This document shows positions 11,848-21,081 of a stretch of DNA of 57,840 bases, piece after piece. Each line of letters begins with the position of its first letter. The stretch's first letter is position 1. Source of the DNA: Gammaproteobacteria bacterium (lineage in GTDB: Bacteria > Pseudomonadota > Gammaproteobacteria > GRL18); the NCBI GenBank assembly GCA_026994225.1, contig JALWRI010000085.1, positions 1 to 57,840 of the forward strand, written 5' to 3'. A model generated the notes under the pieces. That model made no database searches, was not told the origin of the DNA, and saw nothing but the letters and a program-made list of their open reading frames with translations. The translations under genes and the position numbers were made by a program.

Positions 11848-11868
11848 TTACTACTGGAAAAGTAGTAA
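11848..11868 (+). promoter_or_regulatory. Hairpin in the leuA 5' region
   Basis: TTACTACT (11848-11855) and AGTAGTAA (11861-11868) form a perfect 8-bp stem with a GGAAA loop, 38 bases before the leuA start. No T run follows, so it is not an ordinary terminator. It may be part of a leader structure. Confidence 0.35.
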
Positions 11869-11905
11869 CACCAGGCAATTAATATAATATTTTACAGGTG
11901 AAATT

Positions 11906-13450
11906 GTGGATAAATTGATTATTTTTGATACGACCTTGCGTGATGGTGAACAGAGTCCGGGTGCATCCATGACAAAAGAGGAAAAATTACGCATTGCCAA
12001 GGCATTAGAAAAAATGCAAGTGGATGTGATAGAAGCGGGTTTTCCTGTAGCAAGTCCAGGTGATTTTGAAGCGGTACAGATGGTCGCTCGTAATGTACAA
12101 AATAGTACAGTGTGTGGTTTGGCAAGAGCGATAGATAAGGATATAGAAAGTGCAGGAGCAGCGTTAAAAGATGCAAATTCTGCACGGATTCATACTTTTA
12201 TCGCAACATCTCCTATACATATGAAATATAAATTACGTATGCAAGCTGATCAAGTTTTAGAGCAAGCGGTAGCTGCGGTAAAAAAGGCACGTAGTTTTAC
12301 CGATAATGTGGAATTTTCTCCCGAAGATGCAGGTCGATCAGATTTAGATTACCTTTGTCGGGTAATAGAAGCGGTAATCAAGGCAGGTGCAAAAACAATC
12401 AATATTCCTGATACCGTAGGATATAATGTACCAGAACAATTTGGTACCTTAATTCATAATTTAATCACCAAAATTCCTAACTCCGATCAAGCTATCTTTT
12501 CAGTACATTGTCATAATGATTTGGGGTTAGCAGTAGCAAATTCCCTTTCTGCGGTAGTAAATGGTGCAAGACAAGTAGAATGTACTATTAACGGCTTAGG
12601 TGAACGAGCAGGGAATGCTGCATTAGAAGAAATTGTCATGGCAGTACGCACCCGTAAAGATATTTTTTCTGTAAACAGTCATATTGATACGACACAAATT
12701 GTACCCTGTTCACGTTTAGTATCCAGTATTACCGGTTTTCCAGTGCAGCCTAATAAAGCGATTGTAGGGGCTAATGCGTTTGCCCATGAATCAGGTATAC
12801 ATCAAGATGGGGTGTTGAAGAGTCGAGAAACCTATGAAATCATGCGAGCGCAAGATGTAGGTTGGATAGATAATAGTATCGTATTAGGAAAACATTCTGG
12901 ACGTAATGCCTTTCGAACTCGCTTAAAGGATTTAGGAATTGAGTTTACATCTGAACAGAAGTTAAATGATGCGTTTGCTAAATTTAAACTGTTAGCCGAT
13001 AAAAAGCATGAGATATTTGATGAAGATTTACAAGCATTAGTGACAGAAACCCATTTGAGTGCAGAACAAAGTAAAATTGATTTGATTTATATTACTGTCT
13101 GCTCTGAAACAGGGGAAATTCCTCAAGCGAAAGTAACTTTGCAAGTAGATGGAAAAGAGCAACAAGCAACAGAACAAGGTAGTGGGCCGGTTGATGCGGT
13201 GTTTAAAGCGATTGATAAAATGGTGAATAGTCAAACCCATTTACAATTATTCTCAGTGAATAATATTACCAATGGTACGGATGCACAAGGTGAGGTGACA
13301 GTACGTTTAGCAGGACAAGATGGATATATTGTTAATGCACAAGGGGCAGATACAGATATTGTGGTCGCTGCAGCAAAAGCCTATATTAGTGCCTTAAACA
13401 AGTTTTTTGATCCGAAAGAACGGGAACATCCACAGCGTGTGAATGTATAA
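11906..13450 (+). CDS. leuA: 2-isopropylmalate synthase
   Basis: LeuA condenses 2-ketoisovalerate with acetyl-CoA, the first committed step to leucine. The 514-residue product has the HMGL-like TIM barrel ([31 protein letters not shown] with the metal-binding HxH-type site; [14 protein letters not shown]) and the C-terminal regulatory LeuA dimer domain from about residue 390, the site of leucine feedback in this family. GTG at 11906 is the start, with ACAGGTG just upstream. The next gene begins 5 bases after the stop. Confidence 0.96.
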   Translation: MDKLIIFDTTLRDGEQSPGASMTKEEKLRIAKALEKMQVDVIEAGFPVASPGDFEAVQMVARNVQNSTVCGLARAIDKDIESAGAALKDANSARIHTFIATSPIHMKYKLRMQADQVLEQAVAAVKKARSFTDNVEFSPEDAGRSDLDYLCRVIEAVIKAGAKTINIPDTVGYNVPEQFGTLIHNLITKIPNSDQAIFSVHCHNDLGLAVANSLSAVVNGARQVECTINGLGERAGNAALEEIVMAVRTRKDIFSVNSHIDTTQIVPCSRLVSSITGFPVQPNKAIVGANAFAHESGIHQDGVLKSRETYEIMRAQDVGWIDNSIVLGKHSGRNAFRTRLKDLGIEFTSEQKLNDAFAKFKLLADKKHEIFDEDLQALVTETHLSAEQSKIDLIYITVCSETGEIPQAKVTLQVDGKEQQATEQGSGPVDAVFKAIDKMVNSQTHLQLFSVNNITNGTDAQGEVTVRLAGQDGYIVNAQGADTDIVVAAAKAYISALNKFFDPKEREHPQRVNV

Positions 13451-13455
13451 AAGCA

Positions 13456-14067
13456 ATGTCTAGGGAGTCATATTTGCTTGCAATGGGAATTACTCCCTGG
13501 CATAAAAGGGATATTGCTACTGAAATGGATGCATGGTTAATCTTACAAAGACAGATTAAGCAATGCCAACGATGTATCTTATCTACGCAGACGGCCTCTC
13601 CTATTATGGGAATAGGGGATATAAGCAGAGCAAAGCAAACAGTATCGTATCTGATTATCACTGATACGCCTTTAATTGACGCAACTGAGAAAATACTACT
13701 AAATAATATATTATTTGCTTTACAGATTAGCCCTATGCAGGTATATATAACATCATTAATAAAATGTACAGGTTATCACAGGGATAAAAAGATAGATAAA
13801 GATCATCCTTGTATTGCTTATGTACTCAGTCAAATAGAATATTTACGTCCTCAACTAATATGTTTATTTGGTGAACAGGTAGCGCAAATTATGACTGCAT
13901 CAGAACAATCATTAGCTAAGCTGCGAGGAATACATACCGTTTTAGATCAATATACTGCCCTGGTTAGTGATAGTTTAGGTCATTTATTACAGTATCCGCA
14001 GGATAAACAAACCTTTTGGTATGATATTATTAATGCAAAAGAAATCATTACATCTGGTACATCGTGA
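13456..14067 (+). CDS. Degenerate family-4 uracil-DNA-glycosylase-like protein
   Basis: The 203-residue product keeps the frame of Fe-S uracil-DNA glycosylases (families 4/5). The N-terminus is SRESYLLAMGITPW-like; the four Fe-S cysteines are C37 and C40 (CQRC), C104 (KCTG) and C119 (HPC); the fold segments VYITSLIKC and LRPQLICLFGEQVAQ are recognisable. The catalytic motifs are lost: the GEAPG loop reads TDTPL (residues 69-73), and the HP-containing motif before the C-terminal helix reads VSDSLGHLL, without the catalytic His in place. Uracil excision is therefore unlikely; a structural, DNA-binding or partner role is possible. It sits between leuA and rimI, where gamma/betaproteobacteria often carry the active gene. 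Confidence 0.75.
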   Translation: MSRESYLLAMGITPWHKRDIATEMDAWLILQRQIKQCQRCILSTQTASPIMGIGDISRAKQTVSYLIITDTPLIDATEKILLNNILFALQISPMQVYITSLIKCTGYHRDKKIDKDHPCIAYVLSQIEYLRPQLICLFGEQVAQIMTASEQSLAKLRGIHTVLDQYTALVSDSLGHLLQYPQDKQTFWYDIINAKEIITSGTS

Positions 14068-14524
14068 TGCAATAATACGCAATATGCGTTTAGTTGATTT
14101 ACAGACAGTTATCAAAATTGAGAAAGAATGTTATCCTTTTCCCTGGACGGAAGGGATTTTTTATGATTGTATTCGGGTAGGGTATCACTGTTTTGTGTAT
14201 TGTATGTATGGTGAAATTTATGCATACACATTAATGTCTGTAGCAGCAGGTGAAGCACATATTTTAAATATTTGTGTAGCAAAAAAATATCAAAAACAGG
14301 GGATAGGACGTTACTTATTGGATTACTTGTTAGTAATAGCAAAGCAAGAGAAAGTAACGGCTGTCTTTTTAGAAGTACGTAGATCAAATGGTGCGGCAAT
14401 TCATTTATACCAAAAATATGGGTTTAAAAATATTGCAGTACGAAAAAATTACTATCCAAACGGAAAAGTACGAGAAGATGCGCTTATTTTTAGTTATCAG
14501 TGCATAGATCATAGGGATAAATAG
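14021..14524 (+). CDS. rimI: Ribosomal protein S18 alanine N-acetyltransferase
   Basis: RimI is a GNAT-family enzyme that acetylates the N-terminal alanine of ribosomal protein S18. The acetyl-CoA-binding motif A (QKQGIGRYLLDYLL, matching Q/RxxGxG/A), CYPFPWTEGIF and the RimI-typical LEVRRSNGAAIHLYQKYGF and RKNYYPNGKVREDA are present. The frame overlaps the preceding gene by 47 bases if the ATG at 14021 is used. ATG 14033 and ATG 14084 are alternatives, and none has a good ribosome binding site, so the start is uncertain. TsaE, often linked with rimI, lies about 6 kb downstream. Confidence 0.9.
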   Translation: MILLMQKKSLHLVHRDAIIRNMRLVDLQTVIKIEKECYPFPWTEGIFYDCIRVGYHCFVYCMYGEIYAYTLMSVAAGEAHILNICVAKKYQKQGIGRYLLDYLLVIAKQEKVTAVFLEVRRSNGAAIHLYQKYGFKNIAVRKNYYPNGKVREDALIFSYQCIDHRDK

Positions 14525-14578
14525 TCTCAATTAATATTTAACATCAATGTACAGGTATTAAAATATGGATAGTTTAGT

Positions 14579-17500
14579 ATGAAATTCAGTGAACAAGATA
14601 TCTTGCATTTTTATCCTTTAAATATATTAACGTCTGATAACTTGCAGCAATTATTATCTTTTGTTCAACATAAAAAATATGCGCCAGGAGAAGTTATTTT
14701 TTCTGTGGGAGAAGCCAATGCTTATTACACTTATTTATATAAGGGTACGCTGAGTCTACATGCAGAAGATGGTAGCAAAGATATTTTAGAAGCAAAAGCA
14801 AATACAAGTAATTCATTACAATATGAAATTGATCCACATAAGGTACACCGTGTTACGGCTAAATCACAAACAAAAGTAGAGTTATTATTATTTGATTCAG
14901 TATTTTTAGAGATGTTGTTGCCATCAGATTGCTCTGCTAGAGATGTGCCGCATAAAAATAAAGGGAATAAAAAAGATGCAGTAAATCGTAATGCCACATT
15001 GAGTAAAGATAAATTACAGGCATTATTTTTATCCATCCCCGTATTTCAACGCTTATCTGAGGAAAATCTGGATAAAGTACTTGATGCGTTAGAAAAAGTC
15101 ATTGTTTCAAAAGGTGATAAGATATTGGAACAAGGGGATGATAGCCACGATTATTATTATATTCAAGAAGGTCAGGTTGATATTCATCAGCATCTTGAAA
15201 GCGGTATTGAGAATATTTTTCATCTACAAGCAGGGAAAAGTTTTGGAGAAGAAGCCGCAGCCTCTTCAGAACGGCGTAATGCAACGGTAATAGCAGCAAC
15301 AGACTGTATTTTATGGTGTTTACCTCAATCTGCTTTTCTTTCCTTAATATTAGATCCATTAGTGCCACGCCTGGCACGTAAAGAAGCGATGCAAAAGATA
15401 TCGCATGGCAGTATTTGGTTAGATGTAAGGACAGAAGAAGAATATAATGAAGGAGCGTTATTAGGTAGTTTACATATTCCGTTATTTGAAATACGCTCAC
15501 AAATTGATACCTTAGAAGAAGATGAACATTATATTGTATGTTGTGATACGGGTAGTCGTAGTAGTGCAGCCGCTTTTTTATTATTGGAGCGAGGATTTTC
15601 TGTTAGTGTCATATCTGGTGGATTATTAGAAGCACAACTGTTAAAACATAAACCCAAAGCAGCAAAGCAAAAGGTAGAAGAATCTCGTATCAATGTAATC
15701 AATGATAAGCTGGAAATAGTAAAATTAGAAGTTATACAATTAATTGAACAAGCACATCAAGAAGCTCAAAAATTACAAAAAGATGCAGAGGCTATCAAAC
15801 ATATAGAAGAAGAAGAAGCCCGTAACATTTCAAAAAAAGCAAGCAGCGCAGTAAAACAAGTCAAAGCAGAAGCAGAACGTATTACGGATAAAATTAATCA
15901 GTTTAAAGAAAAAACAACAAAAATAATTAGCAAATTAACAAGGAAAAAAGGGCAATTAACCTTGCCAAAAGGTGCGAAAACGAGTTTGCAACAAACAGAG
16001 GAACAATTACAACAATATTTAGATGAAATAAATATCTTAAAAAAAGATGCTGAAGAACTTAGAGAAAATGCATTAAAACGACATATACAGGTTGATACTG
16101 AAAAAGAGTTATTAGATAAACGGATAGAAGAAACCCGTAAAGCTAAAGAACAATTAGAAAATGAAAAAGAGATTGTTAAAAAGAATTTACAAAAAGCCAT
16201 TTTTATTTGTGACAAGATGTTACAAAGGCGAGAAAAGGTCGCAGCAGAATTACAAAGTATTATCGGAAAAAGACAAGAAATTGAGCAGCGTTTAATAGAA
16301 GTACAAGAGTTACAAACTGAGGTAGATAGAGCAAAACAAGGTAGCATAAAAAAGCTCAAAGAATTAGAAATTTTAAAAAAGGAAAATGAAGCGAAGTTAG
16401 CAGCAACACAAGATTTATATAATGAAGTAGTGAGTGAAAAACAGTCAGCAGATAAAGAAATTCAGTTATTAGTTATTAAAAAATCAGAATTAACTAGCCC
16501 AAAAGAGCAAGAAAAACTAGCAGTAATGGAAGATAAAATTAAGGGGAAAGTTAATAAATGGCAACATTTATATGAAGATGTGGGGAGAAAGTTACAAGAA
16601 GTTAAAAGTGCCTTATTAATGATAAATGAAAAATATGATATAGCCGAAACGAAACTAGAACAAGCAAATGATTTATGTTATTCCGTTACAGAAGCGAGAC
16701 AACAAACTGAAAATGATGTAATGCAAGTTCAGTTGCAAGAGGAAACGATTAAGCAAAAATTAATTGAAGTAACAGAACAGGAACAAAGTGCTCAAGCGGC
16801 TAAAAGAGTCGCAGAATTACAATTAATGGGTGAAGAACATATTTCTACAGAGGAGCAAGAAGCATTAGATATAGCTTTAGATGAAGTAGAACAAGAACAA
16901 GGATATGAAGGAAAAAGTCAGGCAGAAATAGAAATGGAGCGATTGCTTGATTCGCAAGATCATTTATCTGATAAAATTGAAGCGGCAGAAAAATTACATA
17001 CTGCCAATTATAGCTTTGATGTAGATGAAACAATGATTGGTGAATGGGTTACCGACAAGGAAGATGAAATATCAGCATTACAAGAACAAGTTGCAACAGA
17101 AAAAGATAAAGATACCGAAGAACTTGCAGAATTTGACGAAAGTTTTTTTTATGATGATCCTCGTTTACTTGAAGGTTCAGAGAATGAATTAGATGCACAA
17201 TTAAAGCAATTATTAGAGAGTACAGATATTGATAATAGGGTTGCCCAAAAAGATATAGAGGAAGAATTAAAAAAATTAGATGGATTAGAAGATAAAGTAT
17301 TTCAAGATGAAATGTCTGATGAGGAACTCAATCAGTTACTTTATAATGAATTAAGTGAACAAAAATCAGATACTTTAAAAAAGAATCACAATACAAAGAT
17401 TGCAGTAAATGAAGCAAATAAGGTTGAAGATGAATTAGCAGATATAGTTGATCAAACAGCAACAAAGCAGCAAGCAGCTAATAATCAGCCACAAGAAGTA

Positions 17501-19000
17501 AAGCATATTGAGGAGAAAACATTAGCGGTAGATGAGATATTAAAACAAGAATTAGAAAATCTTGAAGAGGATATTCAAAAAGTAGCAAGCAGTGAGATAG
17601 AAGATCATGGAGATATTTTTCAAACGAAACAAGAAACATTGCAAAAATTAACAGCAGTTATTGATACAGAAAAAGATTTACAAAATGCACAAAAGATACT
17701 CACTAATAAAGATGAAGAAGGCTTAAATGAGCGTGAGCAAGTACAAGATGCAATTATACAGCAAACGCATAAATTACAAGAAGAATTATCAGAAACGAAG
17801 AAATTATTAGAAGTTGCTGAAGAAAAAGAAGATAATTTAACACAAGCTATTCAAGAAGTAGCGCAAGAAAAAGATGCGATGGCATTGGATCTGGAAACGT
17901 CCCAATTACAAGCTAATTTATTTGAAGAAATGGCAAAGGACATTGACAGAGAAAGACAGAGTAAAAAAAATAAAATATTATTAGTCGTAGCGGTAGTAAC
18001 TATTTTTTCATTGATTGGTGGAGGATATTATTTTTCTTCAAAGGATAATAATACGCTGGCTAAAAAGAATAAAACGGAAGTTATAGCAGAAAATACGGAT
18101 GATAACAAAGACGAGACAAAAACAGAAATACCAGTACCTCAGGAAGATAAAAGCCTTCGTAGCGTGCCAGAGCAAGAGCAAAGTATATCTAAAACAGAGG
18201 TAGTTGTTACTCTGCCAGTAAAATCAGTAAACAAAAGTAATTTTCCAACACGACAAGAAGAAGTAATAGAACCGAAAACAACTTCTTCGTTATTTACAGA
18301 TCATTTAGCATCAGGAGGTAAAACGCCTGTTATGGTCATTATTCCAACAGGTAGTTTTACAATGGGGGATAGGTTTCGTTTAGATGAAACCCCAGCCCAC
18401 AAAGTGGATATTCACTCCTTTGCCATGAGTCAGTATGAAGTAACTTATAAAGACTTTAAACTCTTTGCCCAGCGTACCAGATTAAGGAATAGTCATTATA
18501 GTGGTAAGAGTAATTATCCTGTAACGCATGTAACCTGGAAAGAAGCGAAGGCATATGTTGCTTGGTTAAGTAAAGAAACAGGACATCATTACCGTTTACC
18601 GTCTGAAGCCGAATGGGAATATGCTGCTGCGGCCGGTGCAAAAACAGAGTTTTGGTGGGGAGATAAAATAGGTAAAAATAGAGCGAATTGTTTTGGATGT
18701 AAAAGTAAATGGGATAATAAAACGGTTGCTCCAGTAGGGCAATTTAAACCTAACTCTTTTGGTTTATATGATACAGCGGGAAATGCTGCTGAATGGGTAG
18801 AAGATTGTTATTATCCTGGTTATCCTGATGTGCCGGGTGATGGAGGTGCCAGAGTGAAACGTAAATGTAAGTATAGAGTAGTACGAGGTGGTGCTTATAA
18901 TACTGTAAAGGATAATGTTCGTTATCGATCCAGAGCCAAATATTTACCTGCAACCTATACGGATGCGATTGGTTTTCGTATAGCACGTGACAACAAATAA
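14579..19000 (+). CDS. Giant multidomain protein: two cNMP-binding domains, rhodanese, long coiled coil, one TM span, C-terminal FGE/SUMF1-like domain
   Basis: A 1473-residue protein of unusual architecture. Residues ~10-130 form a degenerate cyclic-nucleotide-binding fold. Residues ~145-265 form a better one (ILEQGDDSHDYYYIQEGQVD; phosphate-binding-like FGEEAAASSERRNAT). Residues ~268-355 form a rhodanese domain with active-site loop CDTGSRSS (C322). Residues ~370-1130 are an almost continuous acidic Glu/Gln/Lys-rich coiled coil. One hydrophobic span lies at ~1132-1152 (LLVVAVVTIFSLIGGGYYF), then a linker, then a formylglycine-generating-enzyme-like domain from ~1250 (IPTGSFTMGD, YRLPSEAEWEYAAAAG, FGLYDTAGNAAEWVED, RVVRGGAYN). 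The FGE-type catalytic cysteines are absent from the C-terminal motif (RGGAYNTVKDNVRYRSR), so that domain is probably non-enzymatic. Predicted topology is sensor and rhodanese inside, FGE-like domain outside. gshA starts 12 bases downstream. Confidence 0.85.
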   Translation: MKFSEQDILHFYPLNILTSDNLQQLLSFVQHKKYAPGEVIFSVGEANAYYTYLYKGTLSLHAEDGSKDILEAKANTSNSLQYEIDPHKVHRVTAKSQTKVELLLFDSVFLEMLLPSDCSARDVPHKNKGNKKDAVNRNATLSKDKLQALFLSIPVFQRLSEENLDKVLDALEKVIVSKGDKILEQGDDSHDYYYIQEGQVDIHQHLESGIENIFHLQAGKSFGEEAAASSERRNATVIAATDCILWCLPQSAFLSLILDPLVPRLARKEAMQKISHGSIWLDVRTEEEYNEGALLGSLHIPLFEIRSQIDTLEEDEHYIVCCDTGSRSSAAAFLLLERGFSVSVISGGLLEAQLLKHKPKAAKQKVEESRINVINDKLEIVKLEVIQLIEQAHQEAQKLQKDAEAIKHIEEEEARNISKKASSAVKQVKAEAERITDKINQFKEKTTKIISKLTRKKGQLTLPKGAKTSLQQTEEQLQQYLDEINILKKDAEELRENALKRHIQVDTEKELLDKRIEETRKAKEQLENEKEIVKKNLQKAIFICDKMLQRREKVAAELQSIIGKRQEIEQRLIEVQELQTEVDRAKQGSIKKLKELEILKKENEAKLAATQDLYNEVVSEKQSADKEIQLLVIKKSELTSPKEQEKLAVMEDKIKGKVNKWQHLYEDVGRKLQEVKSALLMINEKYDIAETKLEQANDLCYSVTEARQQTENDVMQVQLQEETIKQKLIEVTEQEQSAQAAKRVAELQLMGEEHISTEEQEALDIALDEVEQEQGYEGKSQAEIEMERLLDSQDHLSDKIEAAEKLHTANYSFDVDETMIGEWVTDKEDEISALQEQVATEKDKDTEELAEFDESFFYDDPRLLEGSENELDAQLKQLLESTDIDNRVAQKDIEEELKKLDGLEDKVFQDEMSDEELNQLLYNELSEQKSDTLKKNHNTKIAVNEANKVEDELADIVDQTATKQQAANNQPQEVKHIEEKTLAVDEILKQELENLEEDIQKVASSEIEDHGDIFQTKQETLQKLTAVIDTEKDLQNAQKILTNKDEEGLNEREQVQDAIIQQTHKLQEELSETKKLLEVAEEKEDNLTQAIQEVAQEKDAMALDLETSQLQANLFEEMAKDIDRERQSKKNKILLVVAVVTIFSLIGGGYYFSSKDNNTLAKKNKTEVIAENTDDNKDETKTEIPVPQEDKSLRSVPEQEQSISKTEVVVTLPVKSVNKSNFPTRQEEVIEPKTTSSLFTDHLASGGKTPVMVIIPTGSFTMGDRFRLDETPAHKVDIHSFAMSQYEVTYKDFKLFAQRTRLRNSHYSGKSNYPVTHVTWKEAKAYVAWLSKETGHHYRLPSEAEWEYAAAAGAKTEFWWGDKIGKNRANCFGCKSKWDNKTVAPVGQFKPNSFGLYDTAGNAAEWVEDCYYPGYPDVPGDGGARVKRKCKYRVVRGGAYNTVKDNVRYRSRAKYLPATYTDAIGFRIARDNK

Positions 19001-19012
19001 TGCGAGGATAAA

Positions 19013-20584
19013 TTGTATTCTATTTTACAGCAACGATTATCTTATTTAGTAGATAATCAGCAAGAAGGTTTACTTACTGAGCAATTACTTGGCTTGGAAA
19101 GAGAAAGTCTACGTGTTGATGAGAAAGGATATATTGCTCAAACTGCTCATCCTGATAAGTTAGGCTCAGCGTTAATGCACCCGTATATCACTACTGATTA
19201 CTCAGAGAGTTTATTGGAGTTAATTACCCCACCAGTCAATACCGTAACAGAAGCCTTATCTTTTTTACAACGAGTGCAAGGGTTTGTTTATCAGCATATT
19301 CAGTCAGAAGTATTGTGGGCAGCGAGTATGCCATGTGCTATTATTTCTCCAGATGCCATTCAAATTGCCTATTATGGTAAATCCAATGCAGGAAAAATGA
19401 AAACAGTTTATCGCCGAGGTTTAGCATATCGTTATGGTAAAATGATGCAGGTTATTGCTGGTGTGCATGTCAATTATTCTTTACCTGAATCTTTTTGGCA
19501 ATATTATCAAAAAGCTGAGCAGTGTAATGGAAAATTACAAGATTTTATTGATGATCAATATTTTGCATTAATTCGCAATCTACAACGTTTTGGTTGGTTA
19601 ATTCCTTATTTATTCGGTATGTCTCCAGCCATTCACCAATCTTTTTTACAACAAAAAAAAGGCAATAAGTTACAACCTTTAGATAAAGAAACCTTATTTG
19701 AAGAATACGCTACATCATTGCGTATGGGAGATATTGGTTATCAAAATAATAAAGAAGATAAAGTAGGGGTTAAAGCAAGTTATAATAATCTTGAAACCTA
19801 TGTAGCGAGCTTAAATCATGCAATTCATACCAGTTGCCCTGAATATGAAAAAATAGGGGTAAAAGTAGACGGTAAATATCGTCAATTAAATACACATATA
19901 TTACAAATTGAAAATGAATATTACAGTACAGTACGACCTAAACAAATTCCTGAAAGCAATGAAACGCCTATTTCAGCACTCAAGACAAGAGGTGTTGCTT
20001 ATATTGAATTACGTTCTATGGATGTGAACTTATTTAATCCTTTAGGTGTAAGTGAAGAACAATTATATTTTCTGCAAAGTTTTTTATTATTTTGTTTATT
20101 GCAAGAAAGTCCCTATTATTCTCAACAAGAACGGATGGAAATTGATAAAAACCAGGCAACCGTAGCACATAGGGGGACATCACCTCGATTACGCTTACAG
20201 CGTTTAGGGAAAACTATTACTTTAAAAAATTGGGGTTTAGAAATTTATGACACCATGCAAGGGTGTGCAGAAATATTAGATAAGGTTTACCAACATACTC
20301 GTCATACCAAAGCATTACATTCTCAAAAAGAAAAATTGCAGTATGCTGAGAGTGTTCCGGCAGCACAATTAATACGATTAATGCGAGAAAATAAAGAGAG
20401 TTTTCAAGATATTAGTATGCGCTATTCATTAGAACACAAACAGCATTTAATGACTATGCCATTATCTCATTATGAACAATGGTATTTTGCTTGTATGGCA
20501 AAAAAATCATGGAAACAACAAAAAGAAATGGAAGTATTAGACAATATGTCTTTTTCACATTATCTATCACGTTATTTTGCTTAA
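19013..20584 (+). CDS. gshA: Glutamate--cysteine ligase
   Basis: GshA makes gamma-glutamylcysteine, the first step of glutathione synthesis. The 523-residue product matches the E. coli-type (class 1) enzyme: LLGLERESLRVDEKG, TTDYSESLLELITPP, AYRYGKMMQVIAGVHVNYS, YIELRSMDVNLFNPLG. TTG at 19013 is taken as the start because GAGG lies 7 bases upstream and the next in-frame Met would remove the first family residues. The next gene, tsaE, begins 9 bases after the stop. gshB is not in the window; gloA and grxD elsewhere in it are glutathione-dependent. Confidence 0.95.
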   Translation: MYSILQQRLSYLVDNQQEGLLTEQLLGLERESLRVDEKGYIAQTAHPDKLGSALMHPYITTDYSESLLELITPPVNTVTEALSFLQRVQGFVYQHIQSEVLWAASMPCAIISPDAIQIAYYGKSNAGKMKTVYRRGLAYRYGKMMQVIAGVHVNYSLPESFWQYYQKAEQCNGKLQDFIDDQYFALIRNLQRFGWLIPYLFGMSPAIHQSFLQQKKGNKLQPLDKETLFEEYATSLRMGDIGYQNNKEDKVGVKASYNNLETYVASLNHAIHTSCPEYEKIGVKVDGKYRQLNTHILQIENEYYSTVRPKQIPESNETPISALKTRGVAYIELRSMDVNLFNPLGVSEEQLYFLQSFLLFCLLQESPYYSQQERMEIDKNQATVAHRGTSPRLRLQRLGKTITLKNWGLEIYDTMQGCAEILDKVYQHTRHTKALHSQKEKLQYAESVPAAQLIRLMRENKESFQDISMRYSLEHKQHLMTMPLSHYEQWYFACMAKKSWKQQKEMEVLDNMSFSHYLSRYFA

Positions 20585-20593
20585 GGGTATCTC

Positions 20594-21070
20594 TTGTTGA
20601 ATAGTCTTTATACTCTTTCAAATGTAGCAGCAACTGAGCAATTAGCATTAACCTTATCTCAATGTGTAATAAAACAGGTATCAACCGTTATTTATTTAGA
20701 AGGGGATTTAGGAGCAGGAAAAACCACTTTTTCTAAAGGGTTTATTCAAGGATGTGGTTATAACGGAAAAGTAAAAAGTCCAACTTTTACGCTCTTGGAA
20801 TACTATCAGATAGAGACGGTAACTATTTACCATTTTGATTTATATCGCTTAGCCGATGCAGAAGAACTAGAATATCTAGGTATTCGGGATTATTTGGAGA
20901 AACCCGCTATTTGGCTTATTGAATGGCCAGAACGGGGACGGGGTATTTTACCAAAAGCGGATATACATATTAGTATAGATTATCATCTTCAAGATGAGGC
21001 AATGCGTATTATGACGATAGCAGCGCGTTCTGAAACAGGAGTACATATCATGCAGTTATTAGATAAGTAA
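20594..21070 (+). CDS. tsaE: tRNA threonylcarbamoyladenosine biosynthesis ATPase TsaE
   Basis: TsaE is the ATPase of the TsaBDE complex that installs t6A37 on ANN-decoding tRNAs. The 158-residue product has Walker A GDLGAGKTTFSKG, the family motif SPTFTLLEYY and LIEWPERG near the C-terminus. The start is TTG at 20594, with AAGGG 6 bases upstream overlapping the gshA stop; a second TTG codon follows immediately. It heads the conserved tsaE-amiC-mutL-miaA-hfq series. Confidence 0.94.
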   Translation: MLNSLYTLSNVAATEQLALTLSQCVIKQVSTVIYLEGDLGAGKTTFSKGFIQGCGYNGKVKSPTFTLLEYYQIETVTIYHFDLYRLADAEELEYLGIRDYLEKPAIWLIEWPERGRGILPKADIHISIDYHLQDEAMRIMTIAARSETGVHIMQLLDK

Positions 21071-21081
21071 TATTATTGGGG

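Noticed and set aside
15898-16359. 153-codon minus-strand frame rich in Ser, Cys and Phe inside the giant gene
   Set aside because: Its composition is the expected antisense of the Glu/Lys/Gln-rich coiled coil.
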